Part shown: piece after piece, positions 1 through 14,300 of the stretch | How the letters are laid out: each line of letters starts with the position of its first letter | Position numbering within the stretch: position 1 is the stretch's first letter | Source: Larus michahellis | Taxonomy: Eukaryota > Chordata > Aves > Charadriiformes > Laridae | DNA length: 64,000 bases | NCBI RefSeq assembly: GCF_964199755.1 | Contig: NC_133901.1 | Span: 24,337,583-24,401,582, forward strand | Direction of reading: 5' to 3' | The notes under the pieces: generated by a model | What the model was told of the DNA's origin: nothing | Seen by the model: only the letters and a program-made list of their open reading frames with translations | Database searches by the model: none | Position numbers and translations under genes: made by a program

Positions 1-3000
1 CAACAGTGAGCTGCTGCTGATGCTAGCCTCTTACAGCTGATGTGGGAGGGAGGAAGGCTGGCTTCGTGTCTCATGCTAGTATGCATAGTAAAACCAACTT
101 TTCCAAACAGTAAGTTGTTGGTAAAAGAACATGTGATTTTTAGAAAGGTAAGTGTTGTTGCATATAACAAAACCAGGAATGCGATTCTTCATGTTTCTTT
201 CTTTTCATACTCTGTGCCACCTCTTTTTGTACTCTATCCCACCACCCGCCCCCTTCTAGTTTTATTTTTAATTTGTATCCTTGTTAGGGCTCTATTCCCC
301 AGCTTTATGTTAGGGAAGTAAGCTTGGGGAAGAATAAATACTAATATATCGCAAACTAACTTTGTATCAGTGAAGCTGTGGATGACAGTCAAAAAAAACC
401 AAAACCCCTCACTTGAAAACTGGAAGTTCACTTCTTTTGCTCAAGTTGACAAAAAGTGGTCACATACAAGATATACCACAACTGACTGATCTGGTCTTAC
501 TTGATGCTCGGGGGTGGGGGAATGGTGGCCAATTTTCTTAAAGTGGGACTTTCTGAAGCCAGCTAGGGCTTTCAGGTTGTATAAGCATTCTAAATACATG
601 ATACTGAAACACATTTTTCCCTAGAGAAAGTAAAATTAGGACTTGTAATTGCTTATCTTGTATCAATGAAGCACTTATACCATTTTTGAAATGCAAGCAT
701 AAAGTTAATCTTACTTTGGTGAAAGGCTATCTTTAGAGACTGATTACTGTGGGCTAAGCCCTGATTTTACCCATAGTTTTTGTATTAATTGGAAAAGTGC
801 TGTTAAGCTTTATGCAGATACACCCACAGACCGTTTCTGAATTGAAATTTTGCTTTGTTTCCGATACTAGTTGTTTCCTTTTCTAATGTGTGAATGAGGA
901 GGGGAAAAAGATAATGCAATAGATTAACTGCTGACTCAGTGTGGGCTCTTTTTTTCAAAACCACATTGGCGTGTGTAGTAGCACATTTCAAAAATACGTG
1001 CTTGCAGCTCTCCTTTCTGGGAGTCTGTAAAAACAAGTTTGTGTGACCGTTGTTTGTGTATTTGCTGCTGCTGAAAGTGGTGATACTTGAACAGTCTCTT
1101 GCCAGATTAGGCTACTGGATGGTAGTACTTGCCTTCTCCTTGTTCAGCATGACGTCAACTCTGAAAGAAGCAGTTCTATGTATTCATAATGTGAATACTT
1201 GAAAGCCCAGAAATTGTTTACTGCAGCTAGATTTTGCCTTTTTTTGCACTTTCCTAAATAAATTATACACTGTACTATCTTAAACTGACCTGTCAGTTTG
1301 TCACTGTCCTGCTTATACTTGATCTGCTTACATGAAGAAGGAAACATAAACATTTTTATGAAGTGTACAAATCCTAATGGCTGCAGTTACTTAGTTTCTG
1401 TGCTTGGAGGATTTCAGTTGATTTGGATGTTGGAGGTAGAGTCCCTCAGTCATTGAGGGGTTTTATTGCAGGCTGTGTCATTTTAAGGACTTGTTTCCAT
1501 TTTATAAGCTGAATATATGCCTGTTGCATCTGAAAGCCTCGTATTTCCTGTATGAAACTCCTCTTGCAGAACCGACCGCTGAGATGTGAAGCAAGAATTA
1601 ATGCAAACTGAAAGATCTCTTATGCTGTACCGTAACTGATCAGTAGTTTGAGAAAAGAACAAAAGTCCTTCTGTTAGCTATCGCTTAGACTTTACTTAAA
1701 GATGTAGTAGTTGTAAATATAAAGTAAAAGGCTTTTAAGTTCCTGTCTACTTCTTTAAACTCTATGTATTTATGCCTTAGAATAAAATTACTTGTGCCAG
1801 CCTAGGTAGATGAAACCATTTGTTAAAGCTGAAATGTTTACCATATGGTGGAAATATATTTATTATGGTTGTCAGAATAGGAATGTATATATTTAGGTTA
1901 TTTTCTTTTTTGATTGGTCAGAGTGTTTGGGGTGGTGTTTTTTATTGTTTTCTTTGTGGGTTTTTTTGTTTGGTTGTAGAAGATTGCAGTTCTAGCACTT
2001 TGCCTGCTCCTTTGGGGCAGGGCAGTATTCCTGTGAGATTTGCTAGCTGGTAGACACGTTGAGGTGGCACTCTTCCATTTCTGTTAAGTCTGCTGTAATT
2101 GAGCCACTTCAAACATCTTCAGAAATTTTTAAGCATGTTTACTGGAGGCTGTTTGTGTAGTAGCTTAAAACTCTGCCATAATTCCGTCTCGTGTATTCAG
2201 TCCCTAGGGAGTAACAATCCAGTTTGGTAGCGCTGAGTTGATTTAATGGCTTCCTACCCTTAATGGCTACTTGCCTTGCACTGCCTTCAGAGCTTGCGAG
2301 ATCTTCTGCGTGACTAGGTTAATTCAGGTTGCCAAATCACCGAAGGCAACAGATGCAAGGCAGGAGCGTAAGAGGAGGAGGAAGATCCACCATTTCAGTG
2401 CAGTTCAGCCAAGTGAGCCGTGCTGTCAGGTAATGGCTCTAAAGCAGGCTCCAGGCGGTGACGGGGGAGCTACGGGATGGTTATGACTGGCCAGCTTAGA
2501 GTGAGAGGTGGAAGGGGAGGAAGTGAGATAAATTTGGAACAAAATTCTTGAGCCTGATGGGCCTGAAAAGGAAAAGATTTGGGAATATTAAGAGTTGATG
2601 GTCAGGGGGAGTGGGGTATTGGTGTTTTTTTTAAGATGTCAGAACAGGGTAGGCTGTCTCAGCGAAGTAGACCTTACTTGCTGGCAACAGAGCTGGGACT
2701 TGGGCAGGAGATGAAAAGGGAATGCTAGAACTGCCTACACAGGGAGACTGGCTGGAGCATGAAATCAGCTTGAAGTGACAGATCTGTATGATGAATCTGG
2801 AGATTCTAGTTCTGCTGCAAGGCTGGGTAGTTGTCAGTAAAACGTTTTTCAACTTGCAGGAAATCACAAACAAGCCTTGCTTTGGTTTGTGTATGTTGCA
2901 GACAAGCTGTAAGACAACATGGGAGGCCAGAACAAGCTGTTTCTGTAACCAAAAGTAGGGCACTGTGACCAGTTTTTGTTGATATGATAATACGCATTTT

Positions 3001-5231
3001 CCCACATGATGTCAAGTATGCAGATCATTCATGCAGTGGTCAGGGAAGGAGTGATAAACATCATATATAGGGAAATAAACTGCTTTCTGTAGGACTTATA
3101 TATATGTTTGCTAGAGAAATCCAGGAGCTTAGTGACCATGACACAGGCTGTAGGAAGAGAAATTGTGTTGTTCTTGTTAAAATAGTTGGAATTCTATCCA
3201 GATAATTTTGACTTGATCCATCTGCTATGAATTTCCGATGAGATTCAAGTGGCGGCTAACATATAGGTACACTCAGCGCTGACACCTGCAACCAAAAATC
3301 TCTGGGAGCCGCAGAGGCAATGTGTTTAGTGCTACAAAATACCTGATAGTCTGAAAGAATCAAGTCTGAGCTGCCTCAAATCAGATACCCCAAATGACTG
3401 AAAAGTCTAGACAGTTTGATTTTGTTGCCGCTCTCCTACGTCACGTGTGTGCTGGGGGAGGAATCCATTAACGCTTATGAAACAACTGGATGTTTCAAGA
3501 ACCCGTTTAAATGGTGGGTTTGAAATCACTGTAGGGTTCATTGTGATTCAAAAATTATTGAAATACTGAAGGCCACATGCTTGAAAACTGGAAGAAAAAT
3601 AACAAATGATTGTGCAGTGGTTCAGCACTAAATGTTCCCTGAACTGGCTAAGACAAAAGGACTTTTGGGGGGGAAAATACCATCTGGTTTACAATCCTGC
3701 AGACTCCAAAGAGGGTGGAGTTTTGAGGCAGCGCAGGAGTGTTAGTGTCTGTTTTTTCCCCACTAGTGTGTGTTTTAGTGAGTTTGCAACTCCTGCTATC
3801 CTTCTAACACCGCTTTTCTACAGTACAGGAAGCATTTACTTAACAGCAGTGTGTAGCTGCTGTTGCTGCTATGTAACTTTAACTTGATCTGCACAACTTA
3901 ATATTCCATATGATAGTATTAGAATGTTTACCTGATTGTTTATGTGAACTTAGAGCAGAAAAGTGTATTTTCCTCCTTAAGTTACATAGGTCTTGGATTT
4001 TATTCAAATTGGCTAATTATGGCAACAGAAACTTACTAGCATTAATTTAGTTAAATTCCTGCAATATGTTATTTAAAAATAGATGATCTTAAAAAGAGAG
4101 AGCAGGAATGTAACGTTCAAATCCCATTTGTGTCTTACTTGTTTATAAAACTTTGTAATCTGAATTACAAAAATATTGCCGAATTTAATAAATACTACAG
4201 TGTGCATGGCTATATTAGAGCATCATTTTGCTAGAAAGTCCAGTTTCTGCTGTAAATGTACAAACTCTTTTGCTTTACTTTTGTTGTTCCAGCTGTTTCT
4301 AGTTAATACTCCTATGTGGGCAGCATCTGAAGGTTAGTCAGCTTGCTGACCCAGCGCTGTTTCTAGTAGTGTTGCTGCTATGGTGATTCAAAAAGATTGC
4401 AACTCTTAGAAAAGGTCCAGAAGATGTGTCTCTGTGCCCATGAGCATTACTTTCTAACCATCTTGTCCCTTTTGCATCAGGAGTGGTGAATAGTGTGCCT
4501 ATGTACCTGTTAAACATCAGCTTACAACTTAATGCACGAATTATGGAAGACAACAGTATTTTTAAAGGGACGTTTAACCCTGATCATACACTATTGTGAA
4601 AAGAGTTTGAAAATAAACTTAATGTACTGTTTCAAAGGTAAACTGGTTTTCTTTTTGTGGCTGAATAGCATGGATGGAACCTAAACATGCTAGGACTGTA
4701 TACTAATATTTGGATGCTTAATTTTAAATAATGTTTCAGGATGTGACTTTGCATTTCTCAACTTACTCAACTCAGAATGCAATTTAGCTGAAACAAAATA
4801 TTTGAATCCCTTTTAATGCCTTCCAAATGTAGTTGCTGCCATGTGGATGAGGCCATATAGCTTTTTGTGGGCATTGAGAAATCAAGTTTAAAAGCTAATG
4901 AGGTCTGCAGTTTTCCCTAACAGCGGTTCATTTTGCTTAGGATTTTGCCATGCATGTGTGATACTAGAATGTCTTTTATTGAAGCAATTCCAAGAATTTT
5001 GTTCTTACAGAGCCTCCTAAGTGCGACTTGAGTATTATCTTGTATTACCATCCAGAGATCTGTAGTTACGATCTACTTCATGTACATACATTATGTTGGA
5101 TCAACGTATATATCAGTGTGTAATGCAGCAGGACTTAAACCAATATTTAAAAAAAAAAAGGATTGTTTGTGTTCCATTTTTTAAGCCAAAGACATTGCAT
5201 CACTGATGTATTGATTGCCTTTTCCTTGTAG
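1..5231 (+). other. RASA2: RASA2 upstream intron, no exon recognised
   Basis: This is AT-rich non-coding sequence upstream of the first RASA2 exon I can place. I looked for the preceding exons (first C2 domain and the linker ending before the V-H-I-K strand) and found none, so the intron probably extends past the left edge. Open frames here are short and have no family resemblance or convincing splice borders. Confidence 0.7.
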
Positions 5232-5315
5232 CATAAAGGAGTGCCATGGGTTGCCTCTTATAAATGGACAGAATTGTGACCCTTATGCAACTGTCTCTCT
5301 TGTGGGGCCTTCCAG
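5232..5315 (+). CDS. RASA2: RASA2 coding exon, start of second C2 domain
   Basis: The acceptor is ttccttgtag and the donor is tccag|gtaacg. The exon encodes [13 protein letters not shown] followed by [13 protein letters not shown], the first C2B strands and the loop-1 Asp. It begins with the third base of a split codon and ends two bases into an Arg codon that the next exon completes. Confidence 0.92.
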
Positions 5316-8300
5316 GTAACGTTTCAGTATAAAATTAATGAATCTAAAATACTGTGATCTTAAACTGGAAAAGAAAGTCATAGGTTTTAAGCAAAATCTT
5401 TAAAATATAGAAAAATCTTAAAATGCTTTCTGTTGTATGTCGCATCTTCCATTGTTACTGTACTCTCGCCTTCCCCACCATACTCTCAAATGTGAAGGTG
5501 TTTAGTGCAGGCCATTCAGACAGACCAAACAATCAAGAGCCACTTGTCACTCACTTCGTTCGTTTTTCTCAAGTTTTGCACTGGACTCTTAATATCTGCA
5601 CTGTATTTCCTATTAATTTTTATGCAGTTCCTGTGTGGAATGGTGTAGTCAATTGCTCATTCGCTTTCCTCTGTTCCTTGTTTTTCTTAATGCGTGAGCT
5701 TCTTTGCAGCAAATGTTTAGCAGTTGGGAGGAAGCAAGAGAGTAGAGGTTCTGGTAAGACCTTTCTAATGCCAGCACCTTCATAATGCTACTCAAAGTCA
5801 CCACAGTTTAAATGCCTCCTTTTTTTAGATTGGTAATCCTGAATAACTGTTGGGGTTTTTCATTTAAGAAATACCCTATTTCCCCCACGTTCACTATCTG
5901 CAAATCCCTGCCCAGTAACATCTGAAGTAAGCTAGTTTTCACTTGTTTCTTTTTTGCAACGTCAAACCTAAGTCCATCTGCTTTCTCCAGTACTGAAGCA
6001 TTGTCACTGTGAGCACAGTACCAGAATGTCTTCTAGCAAATTTGCGTGTTTTAAAGACTTTGGAAGAATTGTCACTGAGTAAACTCTGAGTGAATGGGGC
6101 ATTTTTTCCTCCTTGGTTTCCTTCTTAGATTTGGGTTTTTTGGGGGGGGGTTGGTTGGTTGGGCTTTTTTGAAGAGGAGTAGGGAGATTAAACCATTATA
6201 CCTAGGAAGCATGATGTTGATTGCCAAAGAAGGTAAATTGACATATATTTCCTGTTTGAGCCCTCTGATACAGATGGAACTGGGTGAATGTTGGTCCCAC
6301 ACAATATTTACCCTGTTGGTATGGGAATATATGTGCAAATCTGGAAAATCTTAACCAGGAACTTCTGCCAATCTCATGCACGTGTGACTCATGTGTCATG
6401 ACTGGAATATTTATATGGCCAGCGCCTGAAAACAGTTGATGTCTAGGACAATTTTTCTTCTCCCTTGTCTGTTTTTTCCAACACATTTTCTATTTGTTTC
6501 TTTTAGAAAGCATCTTTATACTATCATAGGCCTTTACTAAGACTGTGTTCTTTTATAAAACGTGTAAAATGAAAAAAAAAAAAAAAATTACTATATAAAA
6601 CACAAGGGAGTGGTGAGCAATTGTGATGTTTGAGCCTATGCTATTTAGCATCTAGTGTTAGCAGCGATTCCTTCCAAAGGAGATCTAAGCCTCTGTAGAG
6701 AAGTAGTGGGTATTTCCCCAATAGAAGAGGGTGGCAAAAACAGAAATTGGCAGTTGACCAAGGTGAGGAAAACTGTACTTGTAACCTGCAAGCACCGGTA
6801 AAGAAATTGTTTGCAGACTTAAGTTTGAAATGCTTTAGAAATTCTTGATATGTTTTATTTCATGTGTGTAAGTTACACTCGTTTGTGAAATGAATAGAAA
6901 CTTTGGGCTGGACAGATGCATGATCTATAGATACAGCACTTAAAATTTTAACTTTTCAAACTATGTTGTGAAGATGAACTGATTTTATTTTAAGATTTTC
7001 TTTATGATCTCTAAAACAGCAAAAATGTTTTGACTTAAATGCATGCGTCCTTCTTGACAATAGAATGTCTTTAAAATTGTGTGTTTAAGTTGTCTATGGT
7101 AAAAATTTTACCACATTGGAACAGGAATGACCAAAAGAAGACCAAAGTAAAGAAGAAAACAAGCAATCCGCAGTTTAACGAAACGTTTTATTTTGAGGTA
7201 ACTTTTTGTGTGGTATTCTGCCGGTTTATGTGTTTTATGCAACCCTTCAAATATTTCGAAGCAAGCTGCATAGCAGTGCCTAACGCAGAAAGCCCTTTTC
7301 AAGCAAATTGAAGAGCTTTTACTAGCCTCTCGAATGTAAGTGAATGACACATTTAAATTTCTGGGGCCTGCTGGACAGTGGTGTTCCCCTTCAATTGCTA
7401 TGTGAAAAATTACTTCCTCACAAGCACATATGTGAAGGTAACTTGTTATCTTGAATTTACTTTATATAGCATGTCAGGAGTTCTGAGAGAACTTCGTCTA
7501 TCCTGTGGAATTCTATTGAGCTAAAAAAACCCCCCAACTTATTTCTTTAATAAAACAATGTAGTGATTATACCCAATAAAGGCTAATGTTATTACTTTAT
7601 TTAAAAAAGCACTTAACTTTTCTGTTATTTAGGATTTGATTTCAATTCTACAATTACATGTGCCTCAAATGTATAATTTGCTGTGTTCGTATAGATCCTG
7701 GTCCTACTGTGGGGCTTAAGTGAGAAATTGTTCCATGCTTTTGTATAGAGTATCGACACATGGCGTGTGTTTCAGTTGACCTGCTCTAGATACTGAGTGT
7801 AATTTCTTAGGAAGTAAGATACTAGGATAAAAATGTTATCCAAACCACTCTGATAACTTCATGACTTATGATTTATTGGGGTTAAACTGAGAATGCAAGC
7901 AGTCAAGAAATGAGGACAATTAAAATAAGAGGTTGTAATTGTGGTATAAGTAGGGCAAGAAGAGTAGACTTCTTATTTGTTCTTTCCTTAAACATCTCAG
8001 AATTAACTTTTTAATGCTTTCTTGGGGCTCATACTGAAACTAAAGAAATTCTTGCCAGTTTCATGTCATACTTCTTGGGTTTTTTTCTAATAGTTCTATA
8101 CTATAATTCCCTTAGATATCAGATAGCCCTCCTCAGGCTCCACCACGAACCCTTCTTGACCCATTTTTCACCTGCTTTCTGTCCAAGGGCAGTTTGTTTG
8201 GTGAACTGAACTTTTCTAAAAGGAACAATAACTGTTTACCAATGTTAAAGAGGCAGGTTTTTCTTTGGTTTTTTGCCATCCATAATACAACAGTAAAAAG

Positions 8301-11300
8301 TGTGTTAATAGGAGGAATTTGCTTCCAGGTAACCAGGTCCAGCAGTTACACCAAAAAGTCCCAGTTTCAGGTGGAAGAAGAAGATATTGAGAAACTAGAA
8401 GTCAGGTAAGTTATGTAGATTAGAAAGCGATTTATTTTATCATTAATAAATCATAATATTTTATCATCAAGACAATAAAAAAAGGTTTTCTTTTAGTGTA
8501 ACTCCAGAGAGTTACTGATCAGACTTGTAGAAAAGATTATTCTAACATACAACATTACTCAAATTTTTAGTGTGCTTCCTACTGAAGATGTGATGTTTTT
8601 AAGTAAGTAGTGGTAGAGTGTATCTAGCAGCCTAAACCTGTTTCTGGTGCCCTGTGAGTAAAGAGACGTGAGGACCTCCTATCAATATATATTCTAGGCA
8701 GAATATTGATAATAAAACTTGTATGGAAGGATAACAGCATACCTGATGCTGGTCTGTGATTTTAAATGTAGTTGGCTGTTTTAATAAAAACCAAGGGAGA
8801 AGCCTCTTTTATGAGATTCTTACAATTTCTTGTTGCTTCTTAGAGGAACATTTGTGCTGCATCTTTTCCTTGCAAATGCAAAGAATACTTACAAATATAT
8901 TCCCCTTTTCTGCTCCTTTATCCTTAGAGCAGGGCTGCCTGTATTTGTGGTGATAAGTTAGGACAGCTAAGAGCCCCTGTACTCAGTTTCATTTCTTTAT
9001 TGTACTCATGCGCATACATGCATCAAATCTGCTGAATGGCAGAAAGTCTTGAAGGCTAGCATATGTTTCCTGACAGGCATCAGAAGAATTTAGTGGTTAC
9101 TTTTAATAGCCATTATAGAACTAACTTGGTATGTGCATTTTTAACATTTAGTCTTATGATTATCCTATAGAATTGTATATTTCATTATAGATGCAAATAT
9201 ATTTAGAAAAACAGTCATGCCCCAACAAATCTAGTATTAATTTTTTTTGTTCTTCTTAACAACTGCTGTCTGTCAGAAATGTCAGAGAGGTAAGAAGTAA
9301 TAGAAAAAACCCAAGGTGCATGTCTGGAGTCTGTGATTCCTTTTGAGGTTGTAAGCATACGAGCTGCTGTTTGGAAAACAAGCGCATGTGTTGGTGTGGC
9401 ATTGCAGTGTGCCAAATTTTAGCAATTAGATAGGGATACGTAACTATATTGGTTAAAAAGTTCACTTGAATTACCTGAGAAGAACTGTGCACAGTTTTGG
9501 GGGTGGAGACTGCTCAGAATACATATATGTTGCCAATATCACTTTTATTTACTGATGCAAGGACTGCGAGTCTAACTCTCACTGTTTGTTTCTTTCTCTG
9601 TTTTTTATGGCTTAATAAGCCACTCGTTTGATTCGTCTTGATTTAATTAGAATGGAGTGATATTTCTAACATTTCCTGCCTGTATGCATGTGGATTAGTG
9701 CTGTAAGGCAGTTACTGTTACCTTGAAGATTTTTATTTCTCTGTGGGAGAAAAAAATTAAGCAGTGTTCTTATTTTCAGGGTTGACCTATGGAATAACGG
9801 AAATCTGGTACAAGACATCTTTCTAGGAGAAATTAAAGTTCCCGTGAAGGTGTTAAGAAATGATTCCTTTCAAGCATGGTGAGAAATGGTGGCTCGGAAG
9901 TGAATTTGTTTCTGTCTTGCAGATCTTCCTTTGCAAAGGATGTATTTTCTTTTAACTATCCATCAAAATATGTCTTCCTGTTCTAGTCTAGGTAAACCAT
10001 CTTTCTAGAGAGTTTCCCTGCCCAATGAATTACCTTTGCCAGAGGGTACATATAGCCCTTCTCCTCCCCAGTCTGCCCTCTCCCACAGAATAGTTCATGT
10101 GTTTGAGGGGAGGGTGTGGAGGGTGAAGAAAGGGAAGACTGAGTGTAACTATCTTTTGGTCAGCTTGTTGGGTTTTAGTGATCTCTTTATGCTTTTCAGC
10201 CTATCCAGCAAACCTGGAACTTCTCAGAATTGCATCACTTGTAATTTAAAAATAATCATTAAGTATCATGCTTTTTTTTTTTTTTTAAATTCCTTGGGGA
10301 GGTGCAGAAAGTATCTTCTGGAACCAATCCAATGTCATTTCAGGGGAGCGGGCATAGAAGTTTAAAAGCTGGAAGTGTAAGATATGAAGGGAATTCAAGA
10401 AAGACTGATCTCTGCTTATAACATAGCAGCAACCTCCCTTCTGAAGTTCTTGCAAGGAGCCAAATACTTAGTGGCAGGAAGTGATGAGTACAACAGATTT
10501 GAATGCCTCAAAGTGTGTGGAATATTCTGCTTTTAGGGCACCTTTCAGTGCAGAAAAGAGAGTGCAGGAAGCCCTTGTATGTCCATGTAGAGAACACATA
10601 GGAAGGAAGCGGGTAAATTGGAACTAAATGGAGCACAGCAACCATTATGGCTCTGCTCTACCTACCCACCTCAGGCTCCAAGTGTCTTGGACGTATCCAA
10701 GTGGAACTCTGATTCTCAGTCTTAGTGTTTGAATGTGATCCTGAACGTAATAAATGCTTGTGTCAGTATTTTCTATTTTTTTACATGGTATATTGCAGAC
10801 ACAGGCGTGTTCTGCCAGTGGTCTAAACTGATCAAAAGCTGTATGACCGTATTAACATAATGACATGCCTCTTAACAGCCTGCTGACAGAAAGGTTATAT
10901 TAGCGTAGACTCAGTAGCAGTGTATTGTTTGTATCGCATTTTGAATTGACCTGACTCATGTCCAGTTCACTTGAAGCATCAATACAGAGATTAGTGTCTG
11001 CTAATATACTTTGTAGGCATACCTTGTGTTAATCATCCTCATATCCAACTATGATCTGCTTATCAGAACCAGTTCTGTGATTAAAAATATCTAATTTTTT
11101 TATACTATTACTAATTTACATAAAATGTTTTGAATAAAGCTGAAGTACAGCAGATAAGAGTATCACTGGTACAAAATATTGGGAAAATAAGCTTAAGAGT
11201 CATGCCTTCAAGCAAAGGTTGTCCTTGTAAATCAGTTAGCATGCCTTCACGTGCAGTGCATCTGACTATTAAAAAAATGTCCGATCTCCTGATTGTAGAA

Positions 11301-14300
11301 GTACAAATATGAATGACATGATTTCAGTTTGTTGGGCTGAATGTTGAAACTGTGCTGTGATGCTACTTAAAAGCTGTTAAAATTTTTGTAGGGCTGCACC
11401 TCCTGTTGGAATACAGTTGAACTACAGCAAAAGCCAATGAAGAATTACTTAATACGTTTTGTATTGAGAGTAGTAAAAGCACATGTTTTTTTTCCTTTAA
11501 TCTTACTTGTTTCTCAGGAATGCAGCCTGTTAATATTATGTATTTTTACTGGTTTCAGACTAAGACCATTTAAATTCTTGACAGTAGCTGTTCCATCTGC
11601 AATGCTCAGCACTCTAAATATAACCTAGATGTAAAATGAGAAGGTCCAACATAATTTCTAACTATTCCTGCTATCCCAGTTGAGCTATAAGAGGTATATC
11701 CTATTTCACTGTTCAGAAAGATACGAGAAAATATATGTTTCATTATGTGCTATAGTTGCATCAAATGCTGCTCCTTTTTTTTTTCTTTTATGTCTCAGCT
11801 ATTTTGTGAATTTTATTGCCAGTTTTCAGATCCAGTTTACGTATACTGAAATAATTAAATGTGATACTTTGCTTTATTGTAGAGTTAGTCAAATTAATGA
11901 AATGTGAATCTGATGTTTTAGAATTACCCCGTTGCTTTCAGGTACTTACTTCAACCAAGAGAAAATGGAAACAAGTCTTCTAAAACTGATGATTTGGGAT
12001 CACTTAGATTAAATATCTGTTATACTGAAGACTGTGTACTTCCATCCGAATACTACGCTTCTCTAAGAAATTTGCTGCTAAAATCACCAGATGTTCAGGT
12101 ATTTTTGTTGAAAACTTCTTTTAAAATGAAAATTTAAAATGAAAATTTAAAATTAATTATGCAATCCTGTATGAGACAATGTGAATTATGCCCATCTAGA
12201 GGATTTTCTTGTTCCTTTGCGTTAATTACTTCTGTTATAACCAGATGAGCAGCTTGTAGAGCATTTACTTCTGCTCCAAACTACCAAGATTTTCTTCTTA
12301 TTTTAGAAGAACTAGCAGAGATTGTGAAATGACCTGTGCTGTGTGATGGGAAGAGATAAATTACTTTATTCTTGTTGCTTGCTCTTTTCGGCATTGTGTT
12401 TTCCCACTGGCTGCTATTGGCCCGCTGGATTTCATGTTTTCCAGGGACATTGACCCGTTATTGGCACTGAAGGGGTAGATAATCACCTTTACCAAAAACA
12501 ATCTGCTTCAGAATTGATTTCTAACTCCACTTCTGAATTGCTTCTGTCTTCCCTAGTGTGTTAATAAGTATGACTGGATTTCTCACGTGGACGTGGTGAC
12601 AAAGAGGGAAGTGTGGCAGATGGTTAGCATAACATTGAGACAGGAATCAAATTACAGTAACTAGGCTTTATACTCCTAGGTCTCTTACGGCTTTTCTTCA
12701 CTTCAGTGGTGGTGAAGTGGGGCATAGGAGAAAAAGGTAAAGAGGAGGCAGGTTGTGACTAAAAGTTTTGCTAGCCCATATTCCAGTACTCCTTCACTGG
12801 AATTGAGGAAGAGGTGAGTATGTAGCTAGCGGCAGTCAGCAGCTGTCTTTTTTACTTAAATGCAATAACTTGATTGGTTTTTGTATTGGAACTCCCACCT
12901 GTAGAATGGTGACAGACACTTCAGAAGTGTGAGAACTGTATTTTAATGTGCTCTGATGATAGTTTTAAAAGTCCTATAAAGATATATGACATTATAGTAA
13001 AGCAATTGCTTACTCACTCTTACTTGTATTTGTGACAAAGCCATATTCTAACCCTTTAGGGAGAATGAGAAGGGTGAGTAAATGCTGAATTTCATTCTTA
13101 AATGTCAAGTATAGAGTAGATAATACCAATTTTCAATTAAGTATTTCTGTAGAATGGGAACTTAATTTCTGTGTGATATAGCACATGTTGAAACTTTCTG
13201 TTAAGAAGCTGTGTCTGTAGTCTTGTTAGATTTGATCTGTGCTTTGCCAAACACGTGAAGAACATTAAACTACTTCGCTCATGATTTCACATTCTGCTTT
13301 CTCACAGCCGATTTCTGCATCTGCTGGCTACATACTGAGCGAAGTTTGTCGAGACAAGTATGATGCTGTTCTGCCTCTTGTACGGTTATTGCTACACCAC
13401 CATAAGCTAGTTCCGTTTGTTGCTGCTGTGGCAGAACTAGATCTGAAGGACACGCAGTATGTATTTCATGTTTAGTGCTGTCATGCTTTTTTAAATTATT
13501 CTTAGAGTTTCAAAGGGCTTTGTGATACAACATTGATAAGTAAGCATGTTAAATTTATTTCTCTCATTATGTAAAACTGACTAAATAGATTCATCTTTTA
13601 ATGCTAGTTTGTAAAAACGTCCATTAAAATCACATTCAAGGTGGCAGTCAGAGTTAACGATTGATTTGGTAAAATTTTCTTAGAGCTGGTATACAGCTAA
13701 ACATAAACTAGAAGCCTAGAGTTGTGTCTAAAAGCACATAGTTTTTATTTCAAAATGTCATAATTGGCCACTCTTCAAATTTTACTGGTGATTAAATTGG
13801 TTACATAACACTTCTAAAATTGCTGAGAATCTTATCCTGTTTCCTTTAGTATGTGACTTAAATGAGGGCTATGCTTTTTCTGCAAAGATGCCTTGTGAGT
13901 ACGTACGTGTCCTCCTGCATGCCTTGAAAGTAGCAAGCACAGGAGTTTTCCCAAGTAGCACTGTGTGTATGGCCTGTGAATTTGCAGCTCTGTGGTTAGG
14001 AGAGAAATGAAGTAGACCTGAGTAGTGGCCACTGAGGTGCCGAGTCACATCCTGTGGAGATGTGGAAGGGATTTTGTCACCACAGGATGGTTCATTTCAA
14101 AGCTGACTTACTCCAGATTTAAATAAGGTGAGACAGTTTAGCTGTGTAGAAAGAGGTGACTCATGGAAAATAATTTTCTGAACTGCGTTTTTGTACGCAC
14201 ATTTCTTTCCGTTATAATTGAACTGTAACAAAGAAAGATTAAACTAAATCTCTCGGATTAGAAAGATTTACTTTGCATAGCTGGCTCTCAGTTGTCTTCA

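Noticed and set aside
1-5231. Search for the missing upstream RASA2 exons (first C2 domain)
   Set aside because: No segment encodes the expected C2A strands between AG and GT. They most likely lie left of the window.
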